A stretch of 32,680 nucleotides of DNA from Mycobacteriales bacterium (GCA_036497565.1 DASXJE010000307.1:1-32680); one strand, 5' to 3'. Shown: positions 22,267 through 31,784, numbered from the stretch's first letter. Made by a program: numbers and translations. The notes: generated by a model not told the origin, from the letters alone.

Positions 22267-22351
22267 GGCAGGTTGCCCGAGTGGCCAAAGGGAACGGTCT
22301 GTAAAACCGTCGGCTCAGCCTACGTTGGTTCGAATCCAACACCTGCCACCA
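22267..22351 (+). tRNA. tRNA-Tyr (anticodon GTA)
   Basis: The acceptor stem GGCAGGT pairs with ACCTGCC (22341-22347), followed by discriminator A and an encoded CCA. The anticodon stem ACGGT/ACCGT encloses loop CTGTAAA with anticodon GTA. A long variable arm and the T-arm GTTGG-TTCGAAT-CCAAC complete a class II tRNA, as expected for bacterial tRNA-Tyr. Confidence 0.93.
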
Positions 22352-22518
22352 CGTCGGGCGCGTCCCACCCGCAGCACGCAGCCCACGCGTTGCCCCTGAC
22401 GGCGCCACCCGACCGGGACCTGCGATCAGGATGCGCACACTTCTCGTCGCTGTGAGTCATCATCACGCCGAGCCCTTGAGTGGACAAACAGTCCATGGCA
22501 TGCCCGATGGTCTGCCTA

Positions 22519-22548
22519 TTGTCCGATTGTGACCCCGCACGCTAGATT
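22519..22548 (+). promoter_or_regulatory. Possible promoter of the small secreted peptide gene
   Basis: TTGTCC (22519-22524), an 18-base spacer and TAGATT (22543-22548) form a fair sigma-70-type promoter in the lower-GC region between tRNA-Tyr and the peptide gene. It predicts a 5' leader of about 90 bases. A small inverted repeat, TGGAC-N5-GTCCA, lies upstream at 22481-22495. Confidence 0.4.
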
Positions 22549-22646
22549 TCCGGCCGCACACGATCTGGCGACACGGCTTATTTCTGCGCTAATTAAGGCA
22601 TCATTTCCGGTGGCTCAAAGTAGCCCCCTAATAACAAGGAGTCACC

Positions 22647-22832
22647 ATGTTTCGCAGTACTCTCCTCCGCACCGTCGTTTCGACTGCCGCAGCCGTTGCT
22701 GCTGTCGCGATCGGCATGGGCGGCGTTGTTTCTGCAACCAGTGCATCGGCCACCCCGGCCGGCGTGACCACCAGTGCAGCCAGCCTCACCGTGTCCCACG
22801 CCGTCACTCCGAACAGCCACAAGTGGTACTAA
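22647..22832 (+). CDS. Small secreted peptide, 61 residues, unrecognised
   Basis: An ATG at 22647 with a strong AACAAGGAG ribosome-binding site 6 bases upstream opens a 61-codon gene. Residues 1-35 form a typical Sec signal: charged MFRSTLLR, a hydrophobic Ala/Val core at 10-28, then SATSASA with an AxA cleavage site at 33-35. The mature product would be about 26 residues, Thr/Ser-rich and without cysteine, ending SHKWY. I do not know a family. The absence of Cys and of modification genes argues against a lanthipeptide. It may be a signalling peptide or a small exported protein. Codon and base composition are less GC-rich than the neighbours. Confidence 0.65.
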   Translation: MFRSTLLRTVVSTAAAVAAVAIGMGGVVSATSASATPAGVTTSAASLTVSHAVTPNSHKWY

Positions 22833-22948
22833 AAACTGATGGCGTAGTGAGCTGCCTTTCCTGGTCGTGAATTGACCCGGCAGGGCTAGTCTTGGACGGT
22901 CAGCCGGGCGCCCGATCCGCCCGCTAGAGCGGCAATGGGTGGGGAGTC

Positions 22949-25597
22949 GTGTCCGAGGACTCGAATTCCGCAGTACGACGATTGCGGGTCCGGCGATCGG
23001 ATCTGCCTCTCGTGGCGCTGTACTGCACCCCGGTTCTTGTCGCGGCAATTCTCTGGTCGACGGTAAGTGGCCCAATCTCATCGGGCCACTTAGGCGGCAC
23101 CATTGGAAGTTATACCGCCGTCGCACTTTTGATGGTCGGATTCCTGATCGCCGAGCGGACCCAACTGTTCATCGAGGTCCGCAAGCAGACCGTCGTGTTG
23201 TCGATCGCCGACATTCCGCTGGCAATCGGGCTGCTGGTGGTGCCGTCGGTCGGACTGCTCGTCGCTCGGCTACTTGCCGACCTGATCGTGCTCGTCATCC
23301 GCCGTCCCGGCCCGGGAAAAGTCCTCTTCAACATCGGCGTGGACGCGACCGAAGTCGCGGTAGCGGTCGCGATCGCCTACGCGATCGGCATCGGCGGAGG
23401 TGTGCGGTCGCCGATGACCTGGGTCGCGGTGGGCGTCGGCGCCGCGACGGCCGACGTGATCGGCGCGGTACTCGTCCTGATCGCAATTCGGGTCACCGGC
23501 CAGCGGCCCGGGCTGCAGCGGCTCGCCTCGCTCTGCATCCCGGCGTTGGTGCTCGGGATCGTCGGGAGCGCGCTGGGCCTGGTCGTCCTCCTGGTGGTCT
23601 CGGTCAATCCGTGGGGCGTCGTACTCCTGCTCCTCGTCCTGTTGGTCTTCGCCCTCGGATACCGCTCCTACGGCCGGTTCCTGACCCAGCACGAGCGGCT
23701 CGGCCGGGTCTACGCGTTCAGCAAGATGGTCGAGTCGGTGCACAGCACGTCACCGGTCGTCGCCGAACTGCTCGACTACGTCCGGGAGACACTCAACGCC
23801 GACCGGGCGTCGGTCTGGCTGCGCGGTTCGGCGGGGCAGAGTCCTGACAACCTCGCCGAGCTCATCTCGGCCGGAGATTCCGACGACACCGGAAGGGCCG
23901 GACCCGACCGGATACCGGTGCTCACCATCGGCGCGGACAGCGAGCAGGTGCGCGACGACTCCGGCTCGACCGACGACCCGATCCGCGAGCAGGTCGTCGC
24001 CGACGGCAAGACACGACTGCTCTCCGCCCGGCACGGCCGGCGCCCGGCCCGCAAGGACGCCGAGACTCTCCGCACGCGCCATGCCTCGGAGGTGATCGTC
24101 GCCGCGCTGCGGGCCGGCGACGAGGTCTACGGCACGGTCGAGGTGGCCGATCGGCGTACCAAGTTCTCCGCGTTCTCCCGCGACGACATCCGGCTGCTCG
24201 ACAACCTGGCGAGCCACCTGGCGGCGGCGCTGCAGAACCAACAACTGGTGGGCCAGCTCCGGCATACCGCTTACCACGATTCGCTGACCGGCCTGGCCAA
24301 CCGCGAGCGCTTCGCGCAGGCCACTCAGGCCGCGGTCGACGAGACGCGTGGATCGGGTTCGGTCGTGGGGGTCCTGCTGCTCGGCCTCGACTCGGTCCGG
24401 GACGTGAGCGACTCCCTGGGCCACGACGCCGGTGACCAGCTGCGGATCGCGATGGCCGCTCGGCTCGCCGATCACGTGTCGGCGACTTCGGTGGCTGCGC
24501 GCACCGGAGCGAACGAGTTCGCCGTCCTGGTGCGCGCGCCAGACCTGTCGACGGTGGTCGACCGGGCCCGTGCTCTGCACGCGAAGATCCACTCACCCGT
24601 CGACGTCGCCGGCCTCACGATCGACATCGGGCTGTCCGTCGGTGTCGCCGCCTGGCCCGACCATGCCGGCGGCGGAGCCACGCTGCTGCAGCGAGCCGAC
24701 GTCGCGATGGGGGTAGCCAAGAACACCGACGTCCCGATCGCGACCTACCACGCCTCGATGGACCACCGCAGCCTGTATCGCCTGCAGCTCGTCACCGACC
24801 TGCGGACCGCCCTGGCCACCGACGAGGTCAGCGTGCGCTACCAGCCGAAGGTCCTGCTGAACAACCGCGAGCTGATCGGGGTCGAGGCCCTGCTGCGCTG
24901 GGACCACCCCACCTACGGCGCGGTCGAGCCGGACGAGTTCGTGCCCCTCGCCGAACGCACCGGACTGATCGGGCCGTTGACCACCCACGTGCTCTCCACG
25001 GCGCTGCGGCAGTGCCGGGACTGGCTCGACCGGGGCCTGCGGATCGCCGTCGCGGTCAACCTGTCGGCCCGCAACCTGCTCGATCCCACGTTCGCCGACA
25101 AGGCGGTCGCGTTGCTGCGGGAGATCGACGTGCCCGCCGACCTGCTGACCTTCGAGATCACCGAGACCAGCGTGATGGCCGACCCGGAACGGTCCATCCC
25201 CGTGCTGCACCGCCTCCACGCGCTCGGCCTGGGCCTGGCGGTGGACGACTTCGGGACCGGCTACTCGTCGCTGGCCTACCTGCGCCGGCTTCCGGTCGAC
25301 GAGGTCAAGATCGACAAGGCCTTCGTTCTGGGGATGGGCACCGACCTCGGCGACCTCGCGATCGTCCGGGCGATCGTCGAACTCGGCCACAGCCTCGGGC
25401 TGCGGGTCGTCGCCGAGGGCGTGGAGGACGAACTGTCCCGCGATCTGCTCGAGGGCATGGACTGCGACGTCATGCAGGGCTACCTGCTCAGCCGGGCCCT
25501 CGCGCCGGACCGGTTCGACGCCTGGCTCGCGGCCCGGTCGGTACCCCGGCCGGATCAGGCCGGGCTCCCCGGCCGCCGGCTGCAGATCCCCAACTGA
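22949..25597 (+). CDS. Membrane GAF-GGDEF-EAL protein, probable cyclic di-GMP phosphodiesterase
   Basis: This 882-residue membrane protein has about seven or eight hydrophobic helices at residues 20-245. A GAF-like sensor domain lies at about 260-430. The GGDEF domain starts at HTAYHDSLTGLANR (about 438), and the C-terminal EAL domain spans about 615-870. The GGDEF active site is degenerate: RTGANEF near residue 519 instead of GGDEF, so cyclase activity is unlikely. The EAL domain keeps GVEALLRW (about 643), NLSARNLLD, FEITET, VDDFGTGYSSLAYL (about 765), KIDKAFV and AEGVED, so phosphodiesterase activity is likely. The GTG at 22949 follows GGTGGGGAG. It is probably a signal-controlled regulator of cyclic di-GMP. 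Confidence 0.9.
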   Translation: MSEDSNSAVRRLRVRRSDLPLVALYCTPVLVAAILWSTVSGPISSGHLGGTIGSYTAVALLMVGFLIAERTQLFIEVRKQTVVLSIADIPLAIGLLVVPSVGLLVARLLADLIVLVIRRPGPGKVLFNIGVDATEVAVAVAIAYAIGIGGGVRSPMTWVAVGVGAATADVIGAVLVLIAIRVTGQRPGLQRLASLCIPALVLGIVGSALGLVVLLVVSVNPWGVVLLLLVLLVFALGYRSYGRFLTQHERLGRVYAFSKMVESVHSTSPVVAELLDYVRETLNADRASVWLRGSAGQSPDNLAELISAGDSDDTGRAGPDRIPVLTIGADSEQVRDDSGSTDDPIREQVVADGKTRLLSARHGRRPARKDAETLRTRHASEVIVAALRAGDEVYGTVEVADRRTKFSAFSRDDIRLLDNLASHLAAALQNQQLVGQLRHTAYHDSLTGLANRERFAQATQAAVDETRGSGSVVGVLLLGLDSVRDVSDSLGHDAGDQLRIAMAARLADHVSATSVAARTGANEFAVLVRAPDLSTVVDRARALHAKIHSPVDVAGLTIDIGLSVGVAAWPDHAGGGATLLQRADVAMGVAKNTDVPIATYHASMDHRSLYRLQLVTDLRTALATDEVSVRYQPKVLLNNRELIGVEALLRWDHPTYGAVEPDEFVPLAERTGLIGPLTTHVLSTALRQCRDWLDRGLRIAVAVNLSARNLLDPTFADKAVALLREIDVPADLLTFEITETSVMADPERSIPVLHRLHALGLGLAVDDFGTGYSSLAYLRRLPVDEVKIDKAFVLGMGTDLGDLAIVRAIVELGHSLGLRVVAEGVEDELSRDLLEGMDCDVMQGYLLSRALAPDRFDAWLAARSVPRPDQAGLPGRRLQIPN

Positions 25598-25610
25598 GGT
25601 CGGATCTGGT

Positions 25611-25640
25611 TTCACCCCGCCCGGCCGCGCCGTGTAATCT
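25611..25640 (+). promoter_or_regulatory. Promoter of the tRNA-Thr / tRNA-Met / rpmG unit
   Basis: TTCACC (25611-25616), an 18-base spacer and TAATCT (25635-25640) lie just after the EAL gene stop. Transcription would begin about 6 bases before the tRNA-Thr 5' end. Confidence 0.5.
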
Positions 25641-25651
25641 CACTGCGCACC

Positions 25652-25724
25652 GCCCCTTTAGCTCAGTCGGCAGAGCGTCTCCATGGTAAGGAGAAGGTCT
25701 AGGGTTCGATTCCCTAAGGGGGCT
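25652..25724 (+). tRNA. tRNA-Thr (anticodon GGT)
   Basis: Acceptor GCCCCTT pairs with AGGGGGC (25717-25723), with discriminator T. The D-arm is GCTC-AGTCGGCA-GAGC. The anticodon stem TCTCC/GGAGA encloses loop ATGGTAA with anticodon GGT, and the T-arm is TAGGG-TTCGATT-CCCTA. No CCA is encoded. tRNA-Thr, tRNA-Met and rpmG in this order are conserved in actinobacteria. Confidence 0.93.
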
Positions 25725-25768
25725 CGGTGGTCCACATGGGCCGACCCGCCGGGAGGACCCGGCACCGC

Positions 25769-25845
25769 GGCGGAGTAGCTCAGTCAGGCAGAGCAAGCGG
25801 CTCATAATCGCTGTGTCGCCGGTTCAAATCCGGCCTCCGCTACCA
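25769..25845 (+). tRNA. tRNA-Met (elongator, anticodon CAT)
   Basis: Acceptor GGCGGAG pairs with CTCCGCT (25835-25841, ending in a G-U pair), followed by A and an encoded CCA. The anticodon loop CTCATAA carries CAT within stem AGCGG/TCGCT. The T-arm is GCCGG-TTCAAAT-CCGGC. The regular acceptor end and context indicate elongator rather than initiator Met; the lack of three GC pairs at the base of the anticodon stem agrees. Confidence 0.9.
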
Positions 25846-25947
25846 CCGCGGGCGGGTGACCGTCATCGACGGCACCGTCCGCGTCGGTTACCCTCGGACA
25901 GCCGAGAGCTTCCGTTTCACCCGATGTCGTCGAAAGGGCATTCCGCC

Positions 25948-26112
25948 GTGGCCGCCACTGATGTCCGTCCGAAGATCACGCTGGCTTGCCAGGAGTGCAA
26001 GAACCGCAACTACATCACCAAGAAGAACCGCCGTAACGACCCCGACCGGATCGAGCTGCGGAAGTACTGCTCGCACTGCCGGCGTCACCAGGCGCACCGC
26101 GAGACCCGCTGA
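25948..26112 (+). CDS. rpmG: 50S ribosomal protein L33
   Basis: This 54-residue ribosomal protein has the sequence pattern [23 protein letters not shown] and a second [14 protein letters not shown]. The two CxxC pairs make it the zinc-binding (C+) form of L33. The GTG at 25948 is chosen because GAAAGG lies 8 bases upstream and gives the family's usual length. An ATG at 25924 would add eight unusual residues. The location after tRNA-Thr and tRNA-Met and before hadA matches the actinobacterial arrangement around rpmG2. A C+ form can be replaced under zinc limitation by a C- paralogue elsewhere. Confidence 0.95.
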   Translation: MAATDVRPKITLACQECKNRNYITKKNRRNDPDRIELRKYCSHCRRHQAHRETR

Positions 26113-26130
26113 CCGCGCGCGGGACCGCGC

Positions 26131-26577
26131 ATGCCGCTCGATCCGGCGTACATCGGCCGGAGCTATCCGCCCACGCCGCCCTACGACGTGGGCCGGGAGA
26201 AGATCCGGGAGTTCGCCGACGCGCTCGGTGACCCCAACCCTGCCTACCGCGACCCCGCCGCCGCGGCGAAGCTCGGGCATCCCGACGTGATCGCTCCGCC
26301 GACCTTCCCCGTGATCGTCACCTTCGCCGCCTCCCGGCAGATCATCGACGACCCCGCGCTGGGCCTGGACTACTCCCGGGTGGTGCACGGCGAGCAGCGG
26401 TTCGTCTACTCCCGGCCGGTCCGCGCCGGTGACCAGCTGGTGACCACCATGACCATCGAGAACATCAGGTCCGCGCGCGGCAACGACATCCTCACCAGCA
26501 AGGCGGTGGTGTCGGTCGACGACGAGCACGTCGTGACCGCCTACTCCACCCTGGTAGCCCGCGGCACGGCCGACTGA
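26131..26577 (+). CDS. hadA: MaoC-like (3R)-hydroxyacyl dehydratase, HadA-like subunit
   Basis: This 148-residue single hot-dog domain has the FAS1_DH_region/MaoC N-terminal pattern: YIGRSYPPTPPYDVGREKIREFADALGDPNPAYRD, then IAPPTFPVIVTF and YSRVVHGEQRFVYSRPVRAGDQL. In mycobacteria HadA is the structural, substrate-binding subunit of HadAB, which dehydrates (3R)-hydroxyacyl-ACP in FAS-II. The active-site Asp/His pair belongs to the partner HadB. Outside mycolate producers this pair is also widespread, with a poorly known acyl substrate. It lies 18 bases after rpmG, with a one-base stop/start overlap with hadB. Confidence 0.85.
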   Translation: MPLDPAYIGRSYPPTPPYDVGREKIREFADALGDPNPAYRDPAAAAKLGHPDVIAPPTFPVIVTFAASRQIIDDPALGLDYSRVVHGEQRFVYSRPVRAGDQLVTTMTIENIRSARGNDILTSKAVVSVDDEHVVTAYSTLVARGTAD

Positions 26578-27002
26578 TGGGCAGCGCCGTCCGCTACGAC
26601 GAGGTCGAGGTCGGGACCGAGCTGCCCGAGCAGACCTTCGCACTCGAGCGGCTCACCCTGATCCAGTACGCCGGCGCCTCTGGTGACTTCAACCCGATCC
26701 ACTGGAACGAGCGGTTCGCCACCTCGGTCGGGCTGCCCGATGTCATCGCGCACGGGATGCTCACGATGGCCGAGGCCGTGCGCGTGGTCACCGACTGGGT
26801 CGGCGACCCCGGGGCGGTCGTGGAATACGGGGTGCGCTTCACCAGACCGGTCGTCGTGCCCGATGAGGGCGGCGGTCGGCTTACCGTCAGCGGTGTGGTC
26901 ACCGACAAGCGCGACGCCGATCAGGTGGTCGTGACGCTGACCGCGCGCAGCGGTGCGGAGAAGGTGCTCGCACAGGCCCGCGCGGTGGTCCGGCTCGGCT
27001 GA
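26577..27002 (+). CDS. hadB: MaoC-like (3R)-hydroxyacyl dehydratase, HadB-like catalytic subunit
   Basis: This 141-residue hot-dog-fold protein has the hydratase-2 catalytic motif SGDFNPIHWNERFAT, in which Asp and His are the catalytic residues, followed by IAHGMLTMAEAVRVVTDW. With HadA it should form a heterodimeric (3R)-hydroxyacyl dehydratase. The ATG overlaps the hadA stop by one base. A hadC homologue, present in mycobacteria immediately after hadB, is absent; an M1-type peptidase gene follows instead. The physiological acyl substrate cannot be told from the sequence. Confidence 0.88.
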   Translation: MGSAVRYDEVEVGTELPEQTFALERLTLIQYAGASGDFNPIHWNERFATSVGLPDVIAHGMLTMAEAVRVVTDWVGDPGAVVEYGVRFTRPVVVPDEGGGRLTVSGVVTDKRDADQVVVTLTARSGAEKVLAQARAVVRLG

Positions 27003-27008
27003 GCCGCC

Positions 27009-28511
27009 GTGCGGCGCGCCGCGGGCGTGATGCTCGCCGCGACGGTCGCCGGGTGCGTCGCGGTCGCCGGGTGTACGACGGCCACCGCCGGGCGGGCACA
27101 GCAGGCCGCGCCGTCGGTCCGGTCGTCATCGGCGTCGTCAGGGGCCGCCTCTCCGACGCCGACTCCTTCCCCGACGCCTACCCGCTCACCGTCGCCCCGT
27201 CCCTCGCCCCGGCCCACGGCGCGCGCGGCGGCCACCGGTTGTCCGGCCCACTACCTGCCGCCCGACCCGCGCCGGCCGCGGATCGGGCTGCGGTTCACCG
27301 TCGCTCCCGGCCTGGCCTCGGTCGTCGGCACCGAGCATGTCGTCTTCACCCCCGACCTCCCGGTCCGCCGGCTGGTCTTCCGGCTCACCGCCAACACCAT
27401 CACGTCCTTCGACCGGGGCACGTCGCAGACCGTGACCGGCGTCCGGCTGCACGGCCGTCCCGCCCACTTCACGATCGAGTCCGACGGTGCGGCGCCGGGC
27501 AGTCCGGGCGGGCTGCTCGACGTACCACTGGGCCGGGTGGTGCCGGCCGGGACGCCGATCTCGGCGGACCTGACCTTCACGCTGCGGATCGGCAGTGCGA
27601 GCTTCGAACGGTTCGGTCGGGCCGACGGCGTCGCCTGGTGGGGGAGCGGGGCGCCGCTGTTGTCCTGGCAGTACGGCGTCGGCTGGCACCGGGAGCCGAT
27701 GGCGCGGTTCCTGGGGGAGAGCGCGACCAGCGAAGCCGCCGTCTACGACGTGACCGTGATCGCCCCGACCGGTGCCACCGTCCTCGCCACCGGCGGGGCC
27801 GGCCCGCCCACGCCGGCCGGTGCGGGGCTGCGCCGGTGGCATGCGCGTTCGACCACGGCCCGCGACGTCGCGATTGCGGTCGGCCGGTTCGCCACCCGCG
27901 TCGTCCGGATCGGGTCGACCCGGGTGACCGTGGCCGGGCCGGACCCGGCGGCGTTGCCGGCGTTGGCCGCGCAGGTCCGCACGTCCGTGCAGGGGCTCGC
28001 CGGGCGGTTCGGGCCGTTTCCGTACCCCACGCTCGCGGCGGTCAGTCTCCCGGCGAGCGGCGGCGGGATCGAATACCCGGGAGTCGTCCTGTTGGCCGGC
28101 ACCGATCGGCAGACGGTCACCCATGAGCTGGCCCACCAGTGGTTCTACGGCCTGGTCGGCGACTCGCAGGCCCGCGACCCGTGGCTCGACGAGGCGTTCG
28201 CCACCTACGCCGAGGAACTCGTCGACGGGCGCACCAGCACCGCCGACCTGCACGATCCGGGCGCGGTCGGAGCCACGCTGGCCAGCTGGGGCGACGACGA
28301 GAGCGGCTACTTCACGACGACGTACCTCAAGGGTTCGGCGGCCCTGCTCACCGCACGCGCGGCCGCCGGACCGGCCCGCTTCGACGCCGCGCTGCGCTGT
28401 TACGTCGCCGCTCAGGCGTGGCGGATCGCGCGACCGGGGGACCTCGCCCGGGGGCTGTCGAGGCTGCCGGCGGCGGTCAGCGTCCTGCGTGCGGCGGGTG
28501 CGCTGCCCTAG
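27009..28511 (+). CDS. M1-family (gluzincin) metallopeptidase lipoprotein
   Basis: This 500-residue exported protein has a lipoprotein signal (MLAATVAGCVAVAGC, lipidated Cys near residue 22). A Ser/Thr/Pro-rich linker spans about 30-75, followed by an M1 aminopeptidase-like core. The exopeptidase-like loop is SGGGIEYPGVVLL, where family members usually have GAMEN. The zinc site is THELAHQWFYGLVGDSQARDPWLDEAFATY: HExxH near residue 372 and the third ligand Glu about 19 residues later. The C-terminal helical domain is short. It probably trims peptides outside the membrane. The GTG start is 6 bases after hadB. Confidence 0.85.
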   Translation: MRRAAGVMLAATVAGCVAVAGCTTATAGRAQQAAPSVRSSSASSGAASPTPTPSPTPTRSPSPRPSPRPTARAAATGCPAHYLPPDPRRPRIGLRFTVAPGLASVVGTEHVVFTPDLPVRRLVFRLTANTITSFDRGTSQTVTGVRLHGRPAHFTIESDGAAPGSPGGLLDVPLGRVVPAGTPISADLTFTLRIGSASFERFGRADGVAWWGSGAPLLSWQYGVGWHREPMARFLGESATSEAAVYDVTVIAPTGATVLATGGAGPPTPAGAGLRRWHARSTTARDVAIAVGRFATRVVRIGSTRVTVAGPDPAALPALAAQVRTSVQGLAGRFGPFPYPTLAAVSLPASGGGIEYPGVVLLAGTDRQTVTHELAHQWFYGLVGDSQARDPWLDEAFATYAEELVDGRTSTADLHDPGAVGATLASWGDDESGYFTTTYLKGSAALLTARAAAGPARFDAALRCYVAAQAWRIARPGDLARGLSRLPAAVSVLRAAGALP

Positions 28512-28514
28512 CGG

Positions 28515-28535
28515 GCGACGGGATCAGCCCGTCGC
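28515..28535. terminator. Bidirectional hairpin between convergent genes
   Basis: GCGACGGG (28515-28522) pairs perfectly with CCCGTCGC (28528-28535) across a 5-base loop. It lies in the 29-base gap between the convergent stops of the metallopeptidase and the aminotransferase, so it likely terminates both. Confidence 0.6.
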
Positions 28536-28540
28536 TGCGG

Positions 28541-29767
28541 TCAGGCCGTCTCGCCGAGCAGCCGTTGCAGCCGGGTGACGCCCTCGACGAGGTCGTCGTC
28601 GCCGAGCGCGTAGGACAGCCGCAGATAGCCCGGCGTCCCGAACGCCTCGCCCGGTACGACGGCCACCTCGGCCTCCTCGAGGATCAGTGCCGCCAGGTCG
28701 GCGGAGGAGGCGGGGGTGCGCCCGCGCAGCGGCCGGCCGAGCAGTCCCTCGACCGACGGGTAGACGTAGAACGCGCCGTCCGGCTCCGGACACTGCACAC
28801 CGGGAATCTCACGGAGCATCGACACGATCAGTCGCCGGCGCCGGTCGAAGGCGGTCCGCATCATCGCCACCGCCGACAGGTCGCCACTCACCGCGGCCAG
28901 GGCTGCCGCCTGAGAGACGTTGGCGACGTTGGACGTCGCGTGCGACTGCAGGTTGGTCGCCGCCTTCACGACGTCCTGCGGGCCGATCAGCCAGCCCACC
29001 CGCCAGCCGGTCATCGCGTAGGTCTTGGCGACTCCGTTGACGACCACGCAGCGTTCGGCCAGCTCCGGCACGAGCGTCGGCATCGAGACCGCCCGCGCGT
29101 CGCCGTAGACCAGGTGCTCGTAGATCTCGTCGGTGACGACCCAGATCCCCGCGTCGGCGGCCCACCGGCCGATCGCCTCGACCTGCTCCGGCGGATAGAC
29201 GGCGCCGGTCGGGTTGGACGGGGAGCAGAAGAGCAGGACCTTGGTGCGTGGCGTACGGGCCGCCTCGAGCTGCTCGACGGTGGCGAGGTAGCCCGCGTGC
29301 TCGTCGGTGGGGATCACCACCGGCAGCCCCCCGGCCAGCCGGATCGACTCCGGATAGGTCGTCCAGTACGGCGCGGGAAGCAGCACCTCGTCCCCCGGGT
29401 CGAGCAGGGTCGCGAAGGCCTCGTAGAGCGCCTGCTTCCCGCCGTTGGTGACCATCACCTGGCCGGCCTCGACGGTGTAGCCGGAGTCGCGCTGCGTCTT
29501 GGTCGCGATCGCCGACTTGAGCTCGGGCAGGCCGCCGGCCGGGGTGTAGCGGTGGAAGCGGGTGTTCCGGCAGGCGTCGACGGCCGCGGCGACGATCGCG
29601 TCCGGGGTGGGGAAGTCCGGCTCGCCGGCGCCGAAGCCGATGACCGGTCGGCCGGCGGCCTTCAAGGCCTTGGCCTTGGCGTCGACGGCCAGGGTGGCCG
29701 ATTCGCTGATCCCGGCGATTCGGGCGGAAATGCGGGAACGGGGCGGCGCGGAGGTCTGGGCTGCCAT
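28541..29767 (-). CDS. Class I PLP-dependent aminotransferase, aspartate aminotransferase-like
   Basis: This 408-residue cytoplasmic enzyme of fold type I contains [22 protein letters not shown], the N-terminal aspartate/prephenate aminotransferase signature. Also visible are [50 protein letters not shown] and [12 protein letters not shown]. The PLP lysine is in [19 protein letters not shown], and YLRLSYA carries the substrate Arg. It is likely an aspartate or aspartate/prephenate transaminase of the Ib subgroup. A homologue sits beside tRNA-Trp and secE in streptomycetes as well, so the position is conserved. It is transcribed away from the tRNA-Trp promoter. Confidence 0.92.
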   Translation of the reverse strand: MAAQTSAPPRSRISARIAGISESATLAVDAKAKALKAAGRPVIGFGAGEPDFPTPDAIVAAAVDACRNTRFHRYTPAGGLPELKSAIATKTQRDSGYTVEAGQVMVTNGGKQALYEAFATLLDPGDEVLLPAPYWTTYPESIRLAGGLPVVIPTDEHAGYLATVEQLEAARTPRTKVLLFCSPSNPTGAVYPPEQVEAIGRWAADAGIWVVTDEIYEHLVYGDARAVSMPTLVPELAERCVVVNGVAKTYAMTGWRVGWLIGPQDVVKAATNLQSHATSNVANVSQAAALAAVSGDLSAVAMMRTAFDRRRRLIVSMLREIPGVQCPEPDGAFYVYPSVEGLLGRPLRGRTPASSADLAALILEEAEVAVVPGEAFGTPGYLRLSYALGDDDLVEGVTRLQRLLGETA

Positions 29768-29836
29768 GCTGACATCGTCGCAGAGTCGGACCGGGCAATT
29801 GGCACGAGCCCGGGCAGTGCGATTGAGGCGGCGAGG

Positions 29837-29866
29837 TTGGAGTGAGCGGGGCCGCCTGCGTACACT
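29837..29866 (+). promoter_or_regulatory. Promoter of tRNA-Trp-secE-nusG
   Basis: TTGGAG (29837-29842), an 18-base spacer and TACACT (29861-29866) form a good housekeeping-type promoter about 120 bases before tRNA-Trp. It sits in the divergent gap after the aminotransferase. Confidence 0.5.
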
Positions 29867-29984
29867 CGCAGCGCCGGGGTGTGTCGACCCGTGTCCTGTG
29901 CTGTGCCGGTTCGTGGCCCGCAGGTGCCAGCGTCGGCGGCGTCCCGGTGGCGTGCCGGGTCGTCGAGGCGACGAGACGCGCCGA

Positions 29985-30057
29985 AGGGGCGTAGCTCAAT
30001 TGGCAGAGTCCCGGTCTCCAAAACCGGTTGTTGCAGGTTCGAGTCCTGTCGCCCCTG
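29985..30057 (+). tRNA. tRNA-Trp (anticodon CCA)
   Basis: Acceptor AGGGGCG pairs with CGCCCCT (30050-30056), with discriminator G. The anticodon stem CCGGT/ACCGG encloses loop CTCCAAA with anticodon CCA. The T-arm is GCAGG-TTCGAGT-CCTGT. No 3' CCA is encoded. It lies directly upstream of secE, as in most actinobacteria. Confidence 0.94.
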
Positions 30058-30132
30058 CGCCTGGCGAATCGTCTCGGGTCAGCCTGACGAGTCGTCCGAC
30101 GTATCGCCACCGAGCGGGATAGAGAGGAAGCC

Positions 30133-31297
<1,165 letters not shown>

Positions 31298-31352
31298 CAG
31301 GATCCGCCACCGCCCATCCACTCAGTCCATCTAAGCCGCACAGGAAGTCGAC

Positions 31353-31784
31353 ATGCCCCCCAAGAAGAAGCTCACCGCGATCATCAAGTTGCAGATCCAG
31401 GCCGGCGCAGCCACGCCGGCACCGCCGGTCGGCCCGGCCCTCGGTCAGCACGGCGTGAACATCATGGAGTTCTGCAAGGCCTACAACGCCGCGACCGAGG
31501 CCCAGCGCGGCAACGTCGTGCCGGTCGAGATCTCGGTCTATGAGGACCGGTCGTTCACCTTCATCACCAAGACCCCGCCCGCCGCCCGGCTGCTGCTGAA
31601 GGCCGCCGGCGTCGACAAGGGCAGCGGCGAGCCGCACAAGACGAAGGTCGCGACCGTCACCCGCGCGCAGGTCCGCGAGATCGCGGGCACCAAGATGGAC
31701 GACCTCAACGCCAACGACATCGAGGCCGCGGAGAAGATCATCGCCGGCACCGCCCGGTCGATGGGAATCACCGTCCAGGGCTGA
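31353..31784 (+). CDS. rplK: 50S ribosomal protein L11
   Basis: This 143-residue ribosomal protein, [48 protein letters not shown] in outline, has the N-terminal domain with the proline-rich thiostrepton-site helix and a C-terminal rRNA-binding domain ending [13 protein letters not shown]. It forms the GTPase-associated centre with 23S rRNA and is needed for RelA activation by stalled ribosomes. The ATG follows CAGGAAG. It is cotranscribed with rplA and probably with nusG, 55 bases upstream. Confidence 0.97.
   Translation: MPPKKKLTAIIKLQIQAGAATPAPPVGPALGQHGVNIMEFCKAYNAATEAQRGNVVPVEISVYEDRSFTFITKTPPAARLLLKAAGVDKGSGEPHKTKVATVTRAQVREIAGTKMDDLNANDIEAAEKIIAGTARSMGITVQG

Noticed and set aside
22481-22495. 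TGGAC-N5-GTCCA inverted repeat as an operator
   Set aside because: Five-base arms are common by chance, and it lies more than 25 bases upstream of the predicted -35; it is mentioned only with the promoter.
22628-22822. Minus-strand ORF opposite the small secreted peptide
   Set aside because: It has no ribosome-binding site, whereas the plus-strand frame has a strong one and a coherent signal peptide.
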